Of a stretch of 64,000 nucleotides of DNA, positions 37,901 through 48,948 are shown piece after piece. The notes under the pieces were generated by a model. It was not told where the DNA came from. It did not search any database and worked only from the letters and a program-made list of their open reading frames with translations. How positions within the stretch are numbered: position 1 is the stretch's first letter; each line of letters opens with the position of its first letter. The stretch comes from Phocoena phocoena. Lineage: Eukaryota; Chordata; Mammalia; Artiodactyla; Phocoenidae. A program made the translations under genes and the position numbers. Location: the NCBI RefSeq assembly GCF_963924675.1, contig NC_089236.1, positions 44,858,500 to 44,922,499 on the forward strand. Reading direction: 5' to 3'.

Positions 37901-40468
37901 TAAAGGCGAAGAGCTACTAAGAACTCGTGGAAACAGCTGCATGCCTCCCTTTCTGCCCGGCTACTCAGGGCCTAACCTGGAGGCAAGTTCTCACGTTGAG
38001 TTTCTCTTGACTTCTAGAGCTTGTCAGGCTGACCACTACGGCGTCCATGGAAGCACCTGGTTTAGACCGAGCAAACTCATTTTCTTCCCAGAAGCATTCC
38101 TACAGGGTTCCCAGGCCTGTCAACAGCAGGGATTTCAGGTAGCTCCAACGCACCGTGAATGCAGCCTTCCAAATTGGAAAGCGAGGATGTTTAAATCAGG
38201 CCCCCGATTTCATGCGCAAACGCAGCATACATTGCTGTTGTTTCTAACAAGTCAAAAGAGACACATGGCCCCTTGTGTTTGCTTGCCTGAATCAGCTTCT
38301 CGAAGCAGGGGGTTGTGCATCAAGTGGACTGCCTAAACCAAGGAACGCCCTAGCTACTCCTCTGGGGCCTGTGGCTATTCAGAAGCCTGCATTGCCACCG
38401 CAAGAAGCGGACTGAAATTGCAGTAAGAACGCAAGGGGACTTTCTTCTGGAGGCACGGTGACTTCAGGCAGGAGGTCCTAGATGGAATGCGTGGTCGAGT
38501 GTCCTCTCAGTGCAGCTCAGACTATGGCAAGGAGTAAGACCTCAAGGCCTGTGAGACGTGCCAAAATTCTGTTCGTGAACGTGTGGGTATGATGGGGAAA
38601 TTAAGCTGCTTCGGTGGAGACTGCTGTGCGTTTCACTACCCTCGGCGTAGAGAGAGTGGCTCCAAAGGGCTACGGGGCTGGATATTGCTTACGAGACCTA
38701 AGGGGTCCTGGGGTTAGTCTGTGTTCCAGCCGGGAACAGGGAGCCCACGCGATTTTCCTAGGTGTCCGGAAAACTCTACTGCCATAAAAGATATGCAGAG
38801 CAGAGGCTACGGCCTCATGGAAAGTGCTGCACGCCTCCGTTTCTGCAGGGCAAGTCCGGCCTTAACCTACAGGCATGTGCTCACACTGAGTGTCCCGTTA
38901 GCGACACAGCTTTGAAAGATGCTGACTTTCTCCTCGAGCTGAGTGACTTCAGGTACGAGGTCCGCGAAGTATGCAAAGCAGAGTGTTTTCTCTTGGCAGC
39001 TCACACAAGGGCGGCAACCGGTATTTCCTGGGCGCTTCGGACACACCAGAAATCGTGTCCTGAAGCTGTTTGAGGGCTCTGGAAATAGAGCTCTCCTCAA
39101 GGCACGCGCAGTGTGTTGCTCATCACTCGGCACGCACGGAGGGCATCGGAGGGGAAGACCACTGGGCCTCGATGTTGCTCAGCTGGTCCACCGGGGTCTG
39201 GAGATACTCACTGACAATGGAGGAAAATGGATGCAAACCAGAGGGGCCTACGAGTCCTCAGAAGGGTACTTCCCTGAAAGTAAAGGCGAAGAGCTACTAA
39301 GAACTCGTGGAAACAGCTGCATGCCTCCCTTTCTGCCCGGCTACTCAGGGCCTAACCTGGAAGCAAGTTCTCACGTTGAGTTTCTCTTGACTTCTAGAGC
39401 TTGTCAGGCTGACCACCACGGCGGCCATGGAAGCACCTGGTTTAGACCGAGCAAACTCAGTTTCTTCCCAGAAGCATTCCTACCGGGTTCCCAGGCCTGT
39501 CAACAGCAGGGATTTCAGGTAGCTTCAACGCACCGTGAATGCAGCCTTCCAAATTGGAAAGCGAGGATGTTTAAATCAGGCCCCCGATTTCATGCGCAAA
39601 CGCAGCATACATTGCTGTTGTTTCTAACAAGTCAAAAGAGGCACATGGCCCCTTGTGTTTGCTTGCCTGAATCAGCTTCTCGAAGCAGGGGTTTGTGCAT
39701 CAAGTGGACTGCCTCAACCAAGGAACGCCCTAGCTACTCCTCTGGGGCCTGTGGCTATTCAGAAGCCTGCATTGCCACCGCAAGAAGCGGACTGAAATTG
39801 CAGTAAGAACGCAAGGGGACTTTCTTCTGGAGGCACGGTGACTTCAGGCAGGAGGTCCTAGGTGGAATGCGAGGCCGAGGGTGCTCTCAGTGCAGGTCAG
39901 ACTAGGGCAAGGCGTAAGACCTCAAGGCCTGTGAGACGTGTCAAAATTCTGTTCGTGAACGTGTGGGTGTGATGGGGAAATTAAGCTGCTTCGGTGGAGA
40001 CTGCTGTGCGTTTCCCTACCCTCGGCGTAGAGAGAGTGGCTCCAAAGGGCGACGGGGCTGGATGTTGCTTAGGAGACCTAAGGGGTCCTGGGATTAGTCT
40101 GTGTTCCAGCCGGGAACAGGGAGCCCACGCGATTTTCCTACGTGTCCGGAAAACTCTACTGCCATAAAAGATATGCAGAGCAGACGCTACGGCCTCATGG
40201 AAAGTGCTGCACGCCTCCGTTTCTGCAGGGCAAGTCCGGCCTTAACCTACAGGCATGTGCTCACACTGAGTGTCCCATTAGCGACACAGCTTTGAAAGAT
40301 GCTGACTTTCTTCTCGAGCTGAGTGACTTCAGGTACGAGGTCCGCGAAGTATGCAAAGCAGAGTGTTTTCTCTTGGCAGCTCACACAAGGGCGGCAACCG
40401 GTATTTCCTGGGCGCTTCGGACACACCAGAAATCGTGTCCTGAAGCTGTTTGAGGGCACTGGAAATAG
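34949..40468 (+). repeat. Dimeric higher-order repeat, 2 x 2,760 bp (U27-U28, U29-U30)
   Basis: U27 and U29 share a beta block and the rare ttacgagacc (35931, 38691). U28 and U30 share ggcacgcg, ggaagcaag, taccgggttcc, the cac/ggc pair and gggtttg. U28 is internally mosaic: alpha block at about 37100-37150, followed by beta-type gtatgatg, tttcacta and gatattgc from 37208. U30 matches U28 as far as about 39930, then continues as an ordinary alpha unit (gtgtgatg, tttcccta) with private changes gtgtcaaaa and gcgacgg. One of the two has therefore exchanged its 3' third. Confidence 0.85.
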
Positions 40469-43400
40469 AGCTCTCCTCAAGGAACGCGCAGTGTGTTGCC
40501 CATCACTCGGCACGCACGCAGGGCATCGGAGGGGAAGACCACTGGGACTCGATGTTGCTCAGCTGGTCCACCGGGGTCTGGAGATACTCACTGACAATGG
40601 AGGAAAATGGATGCAAACCAGAGGGGCCTACGAGTCCTCAGAAGGGTACTTCCCTGAAAGTAAAGGCGAAGAGCTACTAAGAACTCGTGGAAACAGCTGC
40701 ATGCCTCCCTTTCTGCCCGGCTACTCAGGGCCTAACCTGGAGGCAAGTTCTCACGTTGAGTTTCTCTTGACTTCTAGAGCTTGTCAGGCTGACCACTACG
40801 GCGTCCATGGAAGCACCTGGTTTAGACCGAGCAAACTCATTTTCTTCCCAGAAGCATTCCTACAGGGTTCCCAGGCCTGTCAACAGCAGGGATTTCAGGT
40901 AGCTCCAACGCACCGTGAATGCAGCCTTCCAAATTGGAAAGCGAGGATGTTTAAATCAGGCCCCCGATTTCATGCGCAAACGCAGCATACATTGCTGTTG
41001 TTTCTAACAAGTCAAAAGAGACACATGGCCCCTTGTGTTTGCTTGCCTGAATCAGCTTCTCGAAGCAGGGTGGTTGTGCATCAAGTGGACTGCCTAAACC
41101 AAGGAACGCCCTAGCTACTCCTCTGGGGCCTGTGGCTATTCAGAAGCCTGCATTGCCACCGCAAGAAGCGGACTGAAATTGCAGTAAGAACGCAAGGGGA
41201 CTTTCTTCTGGAGGCACGGTGACTTCAGGCAGGAGGTCCTAGATGGAATGCGAGGTCGAGTGTCCTCTCAGTGCAGCTCAGACTATGGCAAGGAGTAAGA
41301 CCTCAAGGCCTGTGAGACGTGCCAAAATTCTGTTCGTGAACGTGTGGGTATGATGGGGAAATTAAGCTGCTTCGGTGGAGACTGCTGTGCGTTTCACTAC
41401 CCTCGGCGTAGAGAGAGTGGCTCCAAAGGGCTACGGGGCTGGATGTTGCTTAGGAGACCTAAGGGGTCCTGGGGTTAGTCTGTGTTCCAGCCGGGAACAG
41501 GGAGCCCACGCGATTTTCCTAGGTGTCCGGAAAACTCTACTGCCATAAAAGATATGCAGAGCAGAGGCTACGGCCTCATGAAAAGTGCTGCACGCCTCCG
41601 TTTCTGCAGGGCAAGTCCGGCCTTAACCTACAGGCATGTGCTCACACTGAGTGTCCCGTTAGCGACACAGCTTTGAAAGATGCTGACTTTCTCCTCGAGC
41701 TGAGTGACTTCAGGTACGAGGTCCGCGAAGTATGCAAATCAGAGTGTTTTCTCTTGGCAGCTCACACAAGGGCGGCAACCGGTATTTCCTGGGCGCTTCG
41801 GAAACATCAGAAATCGTGTCCTGAAGCTGTTTGAGGGCTCTGGAAATAGAGCTCTCCTCAAGGAACGCGCAGTGTGTTGCTCATCACTCGGCACGCACGG
41901 AGGGCATCGGAGGGGAAGACCACTGGGCCTCGATGTTGCTCAGCTGGTCCACCGGGGTCTGGAGATACTCACTGACAATGGAGGAAAATGGATGCAAACC
42001 AGAGGGGCCTACGAGTCCTCAGAAGGGTACTTCCCTGAAAGTAAAGGCGAAGAGCTACTAAGAACTCGTGGAAACAGCTGCATGCCTCCCTTTCTGCCCG
42101 GCTACTCAGGGCCTAACCTGGAGGCAAGTTCTCACGTTGAGTTTCTCTTGACTTCTAGAGCTTGTCAGGCTGACCACTACGGCGTCCATGGAAGCACCTG
42201 GTTTAGACCGAGCAAACTCATTTTCTTCCCAGAAGCATTCCTACAGGGTTCCCAGGCCTGTCAACAGCAGGGATTTCAGGTAGCTCCAACGCACCGTGAA
42301 TGCAGCCTTCCAAATTGGAAAGCGAGGATGTTTAAATCAGGCCCCCGATTTCATGCGCAAACGCAGCATACATTGCTGTTGTTTCTAACAAGTCAAAAGA
42401 GACACATGGCCCCTTGTGTTTGCTTGCCTGAATCAGCTTCTCGAAGCAGGGGGTTGTGCATCAAGTGGACTGCCTAAACCAAGGAACGCCCTAGCTACTC
42501 CTCTGGGGCCTGTGGCTATTCAGAAGCCTGCATTGCCACCGCAAGAAGCGGACTGAAATTGCAGTAAGAACGCAAGGGGACTTTCTTCTGGAGGCACGGT
42601 GACTTCAGGCAGGAGGTCCTAGGTGGAATGCGAGGCCGAGGGTGCTCTCAGTGCAGGTCAGACTAGGGCAAGGCGTAAGACCTCAAGGCCTGTGAGACGT
42701 GCCAAAATTCTGTTCGTGAACGTGTGGGTGTGATGGGGAAATTAAGCTGCTTCGGTGGAGACTGCTGTGCGTTTCCCAACCCTCGGCGTAGAGAGAGTGG
42801 CTCCAAAGGGCTACGGGGCTGGATGTTGCTTAGGAGACCTAAGGGGTCCTGGGATTAGTCTGTGTTCCAGCCGGGAACAGGGAGCCCACGCGATTTTCCT
42901 ACGTGTCCGGAAAACTCTACTGCCATAAAAGATATGCAGAGCAGACGCTACGGCCTCATGGAAAGTGCTGCACGCCTCCGTTTCTGCAGGGCAAGTCCGG
43001 CCTTAACCTACAGGCATGTGCTCACACTGAGTGTCCCGTTAGCGACACAGCTTTGAAAGATGCTGACTTTCTCCTCGAGCTGAGTGACTTCAGGTACGAG
43101 GTCCGCGAAGTATGCAAAGCAGAGTGTTTTCTCTTGGCAGCTCACACAAGGGCGGCAACCGGTATTTCCTGGGCGCTTCGGAAACATCAGAAATCGTGTC
43201 CTGAAGCTGTTTGAGGGCTCTGGAAATAGAGCTCTCCTCAAGGAACGCGCAGTGTGTTGCCCATCACTCGGCACGCACGGAGGGCATCGGAGGGGAAGAC
43301 CACTGGGCCTCGATGTTGCTCAGCTGGTCCACCGGGGTCTGGAGATACTCACTGACAATGGAGGAAAATGGATGCAAACCAGAGGGGCCTACGAGTCCTC

Positions 43401-44610
43401 AGAAGGGTACTTCCCTGAAAGTAAAGGCGAAGAGCTACTAAGAACTCGTGGAAACAGCTGCATGCCTCCCTTTCTGCCCGGCTACTCAGGGCCTAACCTG
43501 GAGGCAAGTTCTCACGTTGAGTTTCTCTTGACTTCTAGAGCTTGTCAGGCTGACCACTACGGCGTCCATGGAAGCACCTGGTTTAGACCGAGCAAACTCA
43601 TTTTCTTCCCAGAAGCATTCCTACAGGGTTCCCAGGCCTGTCAACAGCAGGGATTTCAGGTAGCTCCAACGCACCGTGAATGCAGCCTTCCAAATTGGAA
43701 AGCGAGGATGTTTAAATCAGGCCCCCGATTTCATGCGCAAACGCAGCATACATTGCTGTTGTTTCTAACAAGTCAAAAGAGACACATGGCCCCTTGTGTT
43801 TGCTTGCCTGAATCAGCTTCTCGAAGCAGGGGGGTTGTGCATCAAGTGGACTGCCTAAACCAAGGAACGCCCTAGCTACTCCTCTGGGGCCTGTGGCTAT
43901 TCAGAAGCCTGCATTGCCACCGCAAGAAGCGGACTGAAATTGCAGTAAGAACGCAAGGGGACTTTCTTCTGGAGGCACGGTGACTTCAGGCAGGAGGTCC
44001 TAGATGGAATGCGAGGTCGAGTGTCCTCTCAGTGCAGCTCAGACTATGGCAAGGAGTAAGACCTCAAGGCCTGTGAGACGTGCCAAAATTCTGTTCGTGA
44101 ACGTGTGGGTATGATGGGGAAATTAAGCTGCTTCGGTGGAGACTGCTGTGCGTTTCACTACCCTCGGCGTAGAGAGAGTGGCTCCAAAGGGCTACGGGGC
44201 TGGATGTTGCTTAGGAGACCTAAGGGGTCCTGGGGTTAGTCTGTGTTCCAGCCGGGAACAGGGAGCCCACGCGATTTTCCTAGGTGTCCTGAAAACTCTA
44301 CTGCCATAAAAGATATGCAGAGCAGAGGCTACGGCCTCATGGAAAGTGCTGCACGCCTCCGTTTCTGCAGGGCAAGTCCGGCCTTAACCTACAGGCATGT
44401 GCTCACACTGAGTGTCCCATTAGCGACACAGCTTTGAAAGATGCTGACTTTCTCCTCGAGCTGAGTGACTTCAGGTACGAGGTCCGCGAAGTATGCAAAG
44501 CAGAGTGTTTTCTCTTGGCAGCTCACACAAGGGCGGCAACCGGTATTTCCTGGGCGCTTCGGACACACCAGAAATCGTGTCCTGAAGCTGTTTGAGGGCT
44601 CTGGAAATAG
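40469..44610 (+). repeat. Units U31-U33: mixed monomers with two single-base insertions
   Basis: U31 is 1,381 bp because of an extra t inside the G-run (agcagggtggtt, t at 41071). U33 is 1,381 bp because the same G-run is six Gs instead of five (43829-43834). U31 and U33 carry a beta-like block with gcgaggtcga instead of gcgtggtcga, and gatgttgc instead of gatattgc. U32 carries an alpha block but with ggaaacatcag. The set reads as recombinants among the earlier types rather than a clean HOR. Confidence 0.8.
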
Positions 44611-47600
44611 AGTTCTCCTCAAGGAACGCGCAGTGTGTTGCCCATCACGCGGCACGCACGCAGGGCATCGGAGGGGAAGACCACTGGGCCTCGATGTTGC
44701 TCAGCTGGTCCACCGGGGTCTGGAGATACTCACTGACAATGGAGGAAAATGGATGCAAACCAGAGGGGCCTACGAGTCCTCAGAAGGGTACTTCCCTGAA
44801 AGTAAAGGCGAAGAGCTACTAAGAACTCGTGGAAACAGCTGCATGCCTCCCTATCTGCCCGGCTACTCAGGGCCTAACCTGGAGGCAAGTTCTCACGTTG
44901 AGTTTCTCTTGACTTCTAGATATTGTCAGGCTGACCACCACGGCGGCCATGGAAGCACCTGGTTTAGACCGAGCAAACTCAGTTTCTTCCCAGAAGCATT
45001 CCTACAGGGTTCCCAGGCCTGTCAACAGCAGGGATTTCAGGTAGCTTCAACGCACCGTGAATGCAGCCTTCCAAATTGGAAAGCGAGGATGTTTAAATCA
45101 GGCCACCGATTTCATGCGCAAACGCAGCATACATTGCTGTTGTTTCTAACAAGTCAAAAGAGACACATGGCCCCTTGTGTTTGCTTGCCTGAATCAGCTT
45201 CTCGAAGCAGGGGGTTGTGCATCAAGTGGACTGCCTCAACCAAGGAACGCCCTAGCTACTCCTCTGGGGCCTGTGGCTATTCAAAAGCCTGCATTGCCAC
45301 CGCAAGAAGCGGACTGAAATTGCAGTAGGAACGCAAGGGGACTTTCTTCTGGCGGCACGGTGACTTCAGGCAGGAGGTCCTAGATGGAATGCGAGGCCAA
45401 GGGTCCTCTCAGTGCAGCTCAGACTAGGGCAAGGCGTAAGACCTCAAGGCCTGTGAGACGTGCCAAAATTCTGTTCGTGAACGTGTGGGTGTGATGGGGA
45501 AATTAAGCTGCTTCGGTGGAGACTGCTGTGCGTTTCCCTACCCTCGGCGTAGAGAGAGTGGCTCCAAAGGGCTACGGGGCTGGATGTTGCTTAGGAGACC
45601 TAAGGGGTCCTGGGGTTAGTCTGTGTTCCAGCCGGGAACAGGGACCCCACGCGATTTTCCTAGGTGTCCGTAAAACTCTACTGCCATAAAAGATATGCAG
45701 AGCAGAGGCTACGGCCTCATGGAAAGTGCTGCACGCCTCCGTTTCTGCAGGGCAAGTCCGGCCTTAACCTACAGGCATGTGCTCACACTGAGTGTCCCGT
45801 TAGCGACACAGCTTTGAAAGATGCTGACTTTCTCCTCGAGCTGAGTGACTTCAGGTACGAGGTCCGCGAAGTATGCAAAGCAGAGTGTTTTCTCATGGCA
45901 GCTCACACAAGGGAGGCAACCGGTATTTCCTGGGCGCTTCGGACACACCAGAAATCGTGTCCTGAAGCTCTTTGAGGGCTCTGGAAATACAGCTCTCCTA
46001 AAGGAACGCGCAGTGTGTTGCCCATCACTCGGCACGCACGCAGGGCATCGGAGGGGAAGACCACTGGGCCTCGATGTTGCTCAGCTGGTCCACCGGGGTC
46101 TGGAGATACTCACTGACAATGGAGGAAAATGGATGCAAACCAGAGGGGCCTACGAGTCCTCAGAAGGGTACTTCCCTGAAAGTAAAGGTGCAGAGCTTCT
46201 AAGAACTCGTGGAAACAGCGGCATGCCTCCCTTTCTGCCCAGCTACTCAGGGCCTAACCTGGAGGCAAGTTCTCACGTTGAGTTTCTCTTGACTTCTAGA
46301 GCTTGTCAGGCTGACCACCACGGCGGCCATGGAAGCACCTGGTTTAGACCGACCAAACTCAGTTTCTTCCCAGAAGCATTCCTACAGGGTTCCCAGGCCT
46401 GTCAACAGCAGGGATTTCAGGTAGCATCAACGCACCGTGAATGCAGCCTTCCAAATTGGAAAGCGAGGATGTTTAAATCAGGCCCCCGATTTCATGCGCA
46501 AACGCAGCATACATTGCTGTTGTTTCTAACAAGTCAAAAGAGGCACATGGCCCCTTGTGTTTGCTTGCCTGAATCAGCTTCTCGAAGCAGGGGTTTGTGC
46601 ATCAAGTGGACTGCCTCAACCAAGGAACGCCCTAGCTACTCCTCTGGGGCCTGTTGTTATTCAGAAGCCTGCATTGCCACCGCAAGAAGGGGACTGAAAT
46701 TGCAGTAAGAACGCAAGGGGACTTTCTTCTGGAGGCACGGTGACTTCAGGCAGGAGGTCCCAGATGGATTGCGAGGGCGAGGGTGCTCTCAGAGCAGGTC
46801 AGACTAGGGCAAGGCGTAAGACCTCAAGGCCTGTGAGACGTGCCAAAATTCTGTTCATGAACGTGTGGGTGTGATGAGGAAATTAAGCTGCTTCGGTGGA
46901 GACTGCTGTGCGTTTCCCTACCCTCGGCGTAGAGAGAGTGGCTCCAAAGGGCTACGGGGCTGGATGTTGCTTAGGAGACCTAAGGGGTCCTGGGGTTAGT
47001 CTGTGTTCCAGCCGGGAACAGGGAGCCCTCGCGATTTTCCTAGGTGTCCGGAAAACTCTACTGCCATAAAAGATATGCAGAGCAGAGGCTACAGCCTCAT
47101 GGAAAGTGCTGCACACCTCCGTTTCTGCAGGGCAAGTCCGGCCTTAACCTACAGGCATGTGCTCACTCTGAGTGTCCCGTTAGCGACACAGCTTTGAAAG
47201 ATGCTGACTTTCTCCTCGAGCTGAGTGACTTCAGGTACGAGGTCCGCGAAGTATGCAAAGCACAGTGTTTTTTCTTGGCAGCTCACACAAGGGCGGCAAC
47301 CGGTATTTCCTGGGCGCTTCGGACACACCAGAAATCGTGTCCTGAAGCTGTTTGAGGGCTCTGGAAATAGAGCTCTCCTCAAGGAACGCGCAGTGTGTTG
47401 CCCATCACTCGGCACGCACGCAGGGCATCGGAGGGGAAGACGACTGGGCCTCGATGTTGCTCAGCTGGTCCACCGGGGTGTGGAGATACTCACTGACAAT
47501 GGAGGAAAATGGATGCAAACCAGAGGGGCCTACGAGTCCTCAGAAGGGTACTTCCCTGAAAGTAAAGGCGAAGAGCTACTAAGAACTCGTGGAAACAGCT

Positions 47601-48948
47601 GCATGCCTCCCTTTCTGCCCGGCTACTCAGGGCCTAACCTGGAGGCAAGTTCTCACGTTGAGTTTCTCTTGACTTCTAGAGCTTGTCAGGCTGACCACCA
47701 CGGCGGCCATGGAAGCACCTGGTTTAGACCGAGCAAATTCAGTTTCTTCCCAGAAGCATTCCTACAGGGTTCCCAGGCCTGTCAACAGCAGGGATTTCAG
47801 GTAGCATCAACGCACCGTGAATGCAGCCTTCCAAATTGGAAAGCGAGGATGTTTAAATCAGGCCCCCGATTTCATGCGCAAACGCAGCATACATTGCTGT
47901 TGTTTCTAACAAGTCAAAAGAGACACATGGCCCCTTGTGTTTGCTTGCCTGAATAAGCTTCTCGAAGTAGGGGGTTGTGCATCAAGTGGACTGCCTCAAC
48001 CAAGGAACGCCCTAGCTACTGCTCTGGGGCCTGTTGCTATTCAGAAGCCTGCATTGCCACCGCAAGAAGCAGACTGAAATTGCAGTAAGAACGCAAGGGG
48101 ACTTTCTTCTGGAGGCACGGTGACTTCAGGCAGGAGGTCCTAGATGGAATGCGAGGGCGAGGGTGCTCTCAGTGCAGGTCAGACTAGGGCAAGGCGTAAG
48201 ACCTGAAGGCCTGTGAGACGTGCCAAAATTCTGTTCGTGAACGTGTNNNNNNNNNNNNNNNNNNNNNNNNNNNNNNNNNNNNNNNNNNNNNNNNNNNNNN
48301 NNNNNNNNNNNNNNNNNNNNNNNNNNNNNNNNNNNNNNNNNNNNNNNNNNNNNNNNNNNNNNNNNNNNNNNNNNNNNNNNNNNNNNNNNNNNNNNNNNNN
48401 NNNNNNNNNNNNNNNNNNNNNNNNNNNNNNNNNNNNNNNNNNNNNNGGGTGTGATGGGGAAATTAAGCTGCTTCGGTGGAGACTGCTGTGCGTTTCCCTA
48501 CCCTCGGTGTAGAGAGTGGCTCCAAAGGGCTACGGGGCTGGATGTTGCTTAGGAGACCTAAGGGGTCCTGGGGTTAGTCTGTGTTCCAGCCGGGAACAGG
48601 GAGCCCACGCGATTTTCCTTGGTGTCCGTAAAACTCTACTGCCATAAAAGATATGCAGAGCAGAGGCTACGGCCTCATGGAAAGTGCTGCACGCCTCCGT
48701 TTCTGCAGGGCAAGTCCGGCCTTAACCTACAGGCATGTGCTCACACTGAGTGTCCCGTTAGCGACACAGCTTTGCAAGATGCTGACTTTCTCCTCGAGCT
48801 GAGTGACTTCAGGTACGAGGTCCGCGAAGTATGCAAAGAAGAGTGTTTTCTCTTGGCAGCTCACACAAGGGCGGCAACCGGTATTTCCTGGGCGCTTCGG
48901 ACACACCAGAAATCGTGTCCTGAAGCTGTTTGAGGGCTCTGGAAATAG
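44611..48948 (+). repeat. Units U34-U36: entry into the diverged 3' monomer family
   Basis: From U34 the block at phase 771-825 is a third form (gatggaat...gcgagg.c.agggt), neither alpha nor beta, and private substitutions become frequent (ctagatattg, ggccaccg, cagtaggaac in U34; ggtgcagagc, acagcggc, ccagctac in U35). U35 and U36 introduce markers typical of the 3' part of the window: gtagcatcaacg, gttcatgaac, tacagcctc, cacacctcc and cactctgag. U36 contains the 200-N gap and, just 3' of it, a two-base deletion (gtagagagtgg instead of gtagagagagtgg). Confidence 0.82.
48247..48446. other. Assembly gap, 200 N, phase-preserving
   Basis: Exactly 200 N separate acgtgt (ending 48246) from gggtgtgatg (starting 48447). 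In every other unit these two strings are directly adjacent. If the N are removed, U36 is 1,378 bp, the only shortfall being the two-base deletion 3' of the gap. The gap therefore hides either nothing or a whole number of monomers. Any open frame running through it is an artefact. Confidence 0.97.

Noticed and set aside
48213..48512. A 99-codon frame containing a run of unknown residues
   Set aside because: It reads straight through the 200-N assembly gap and is an artefact.
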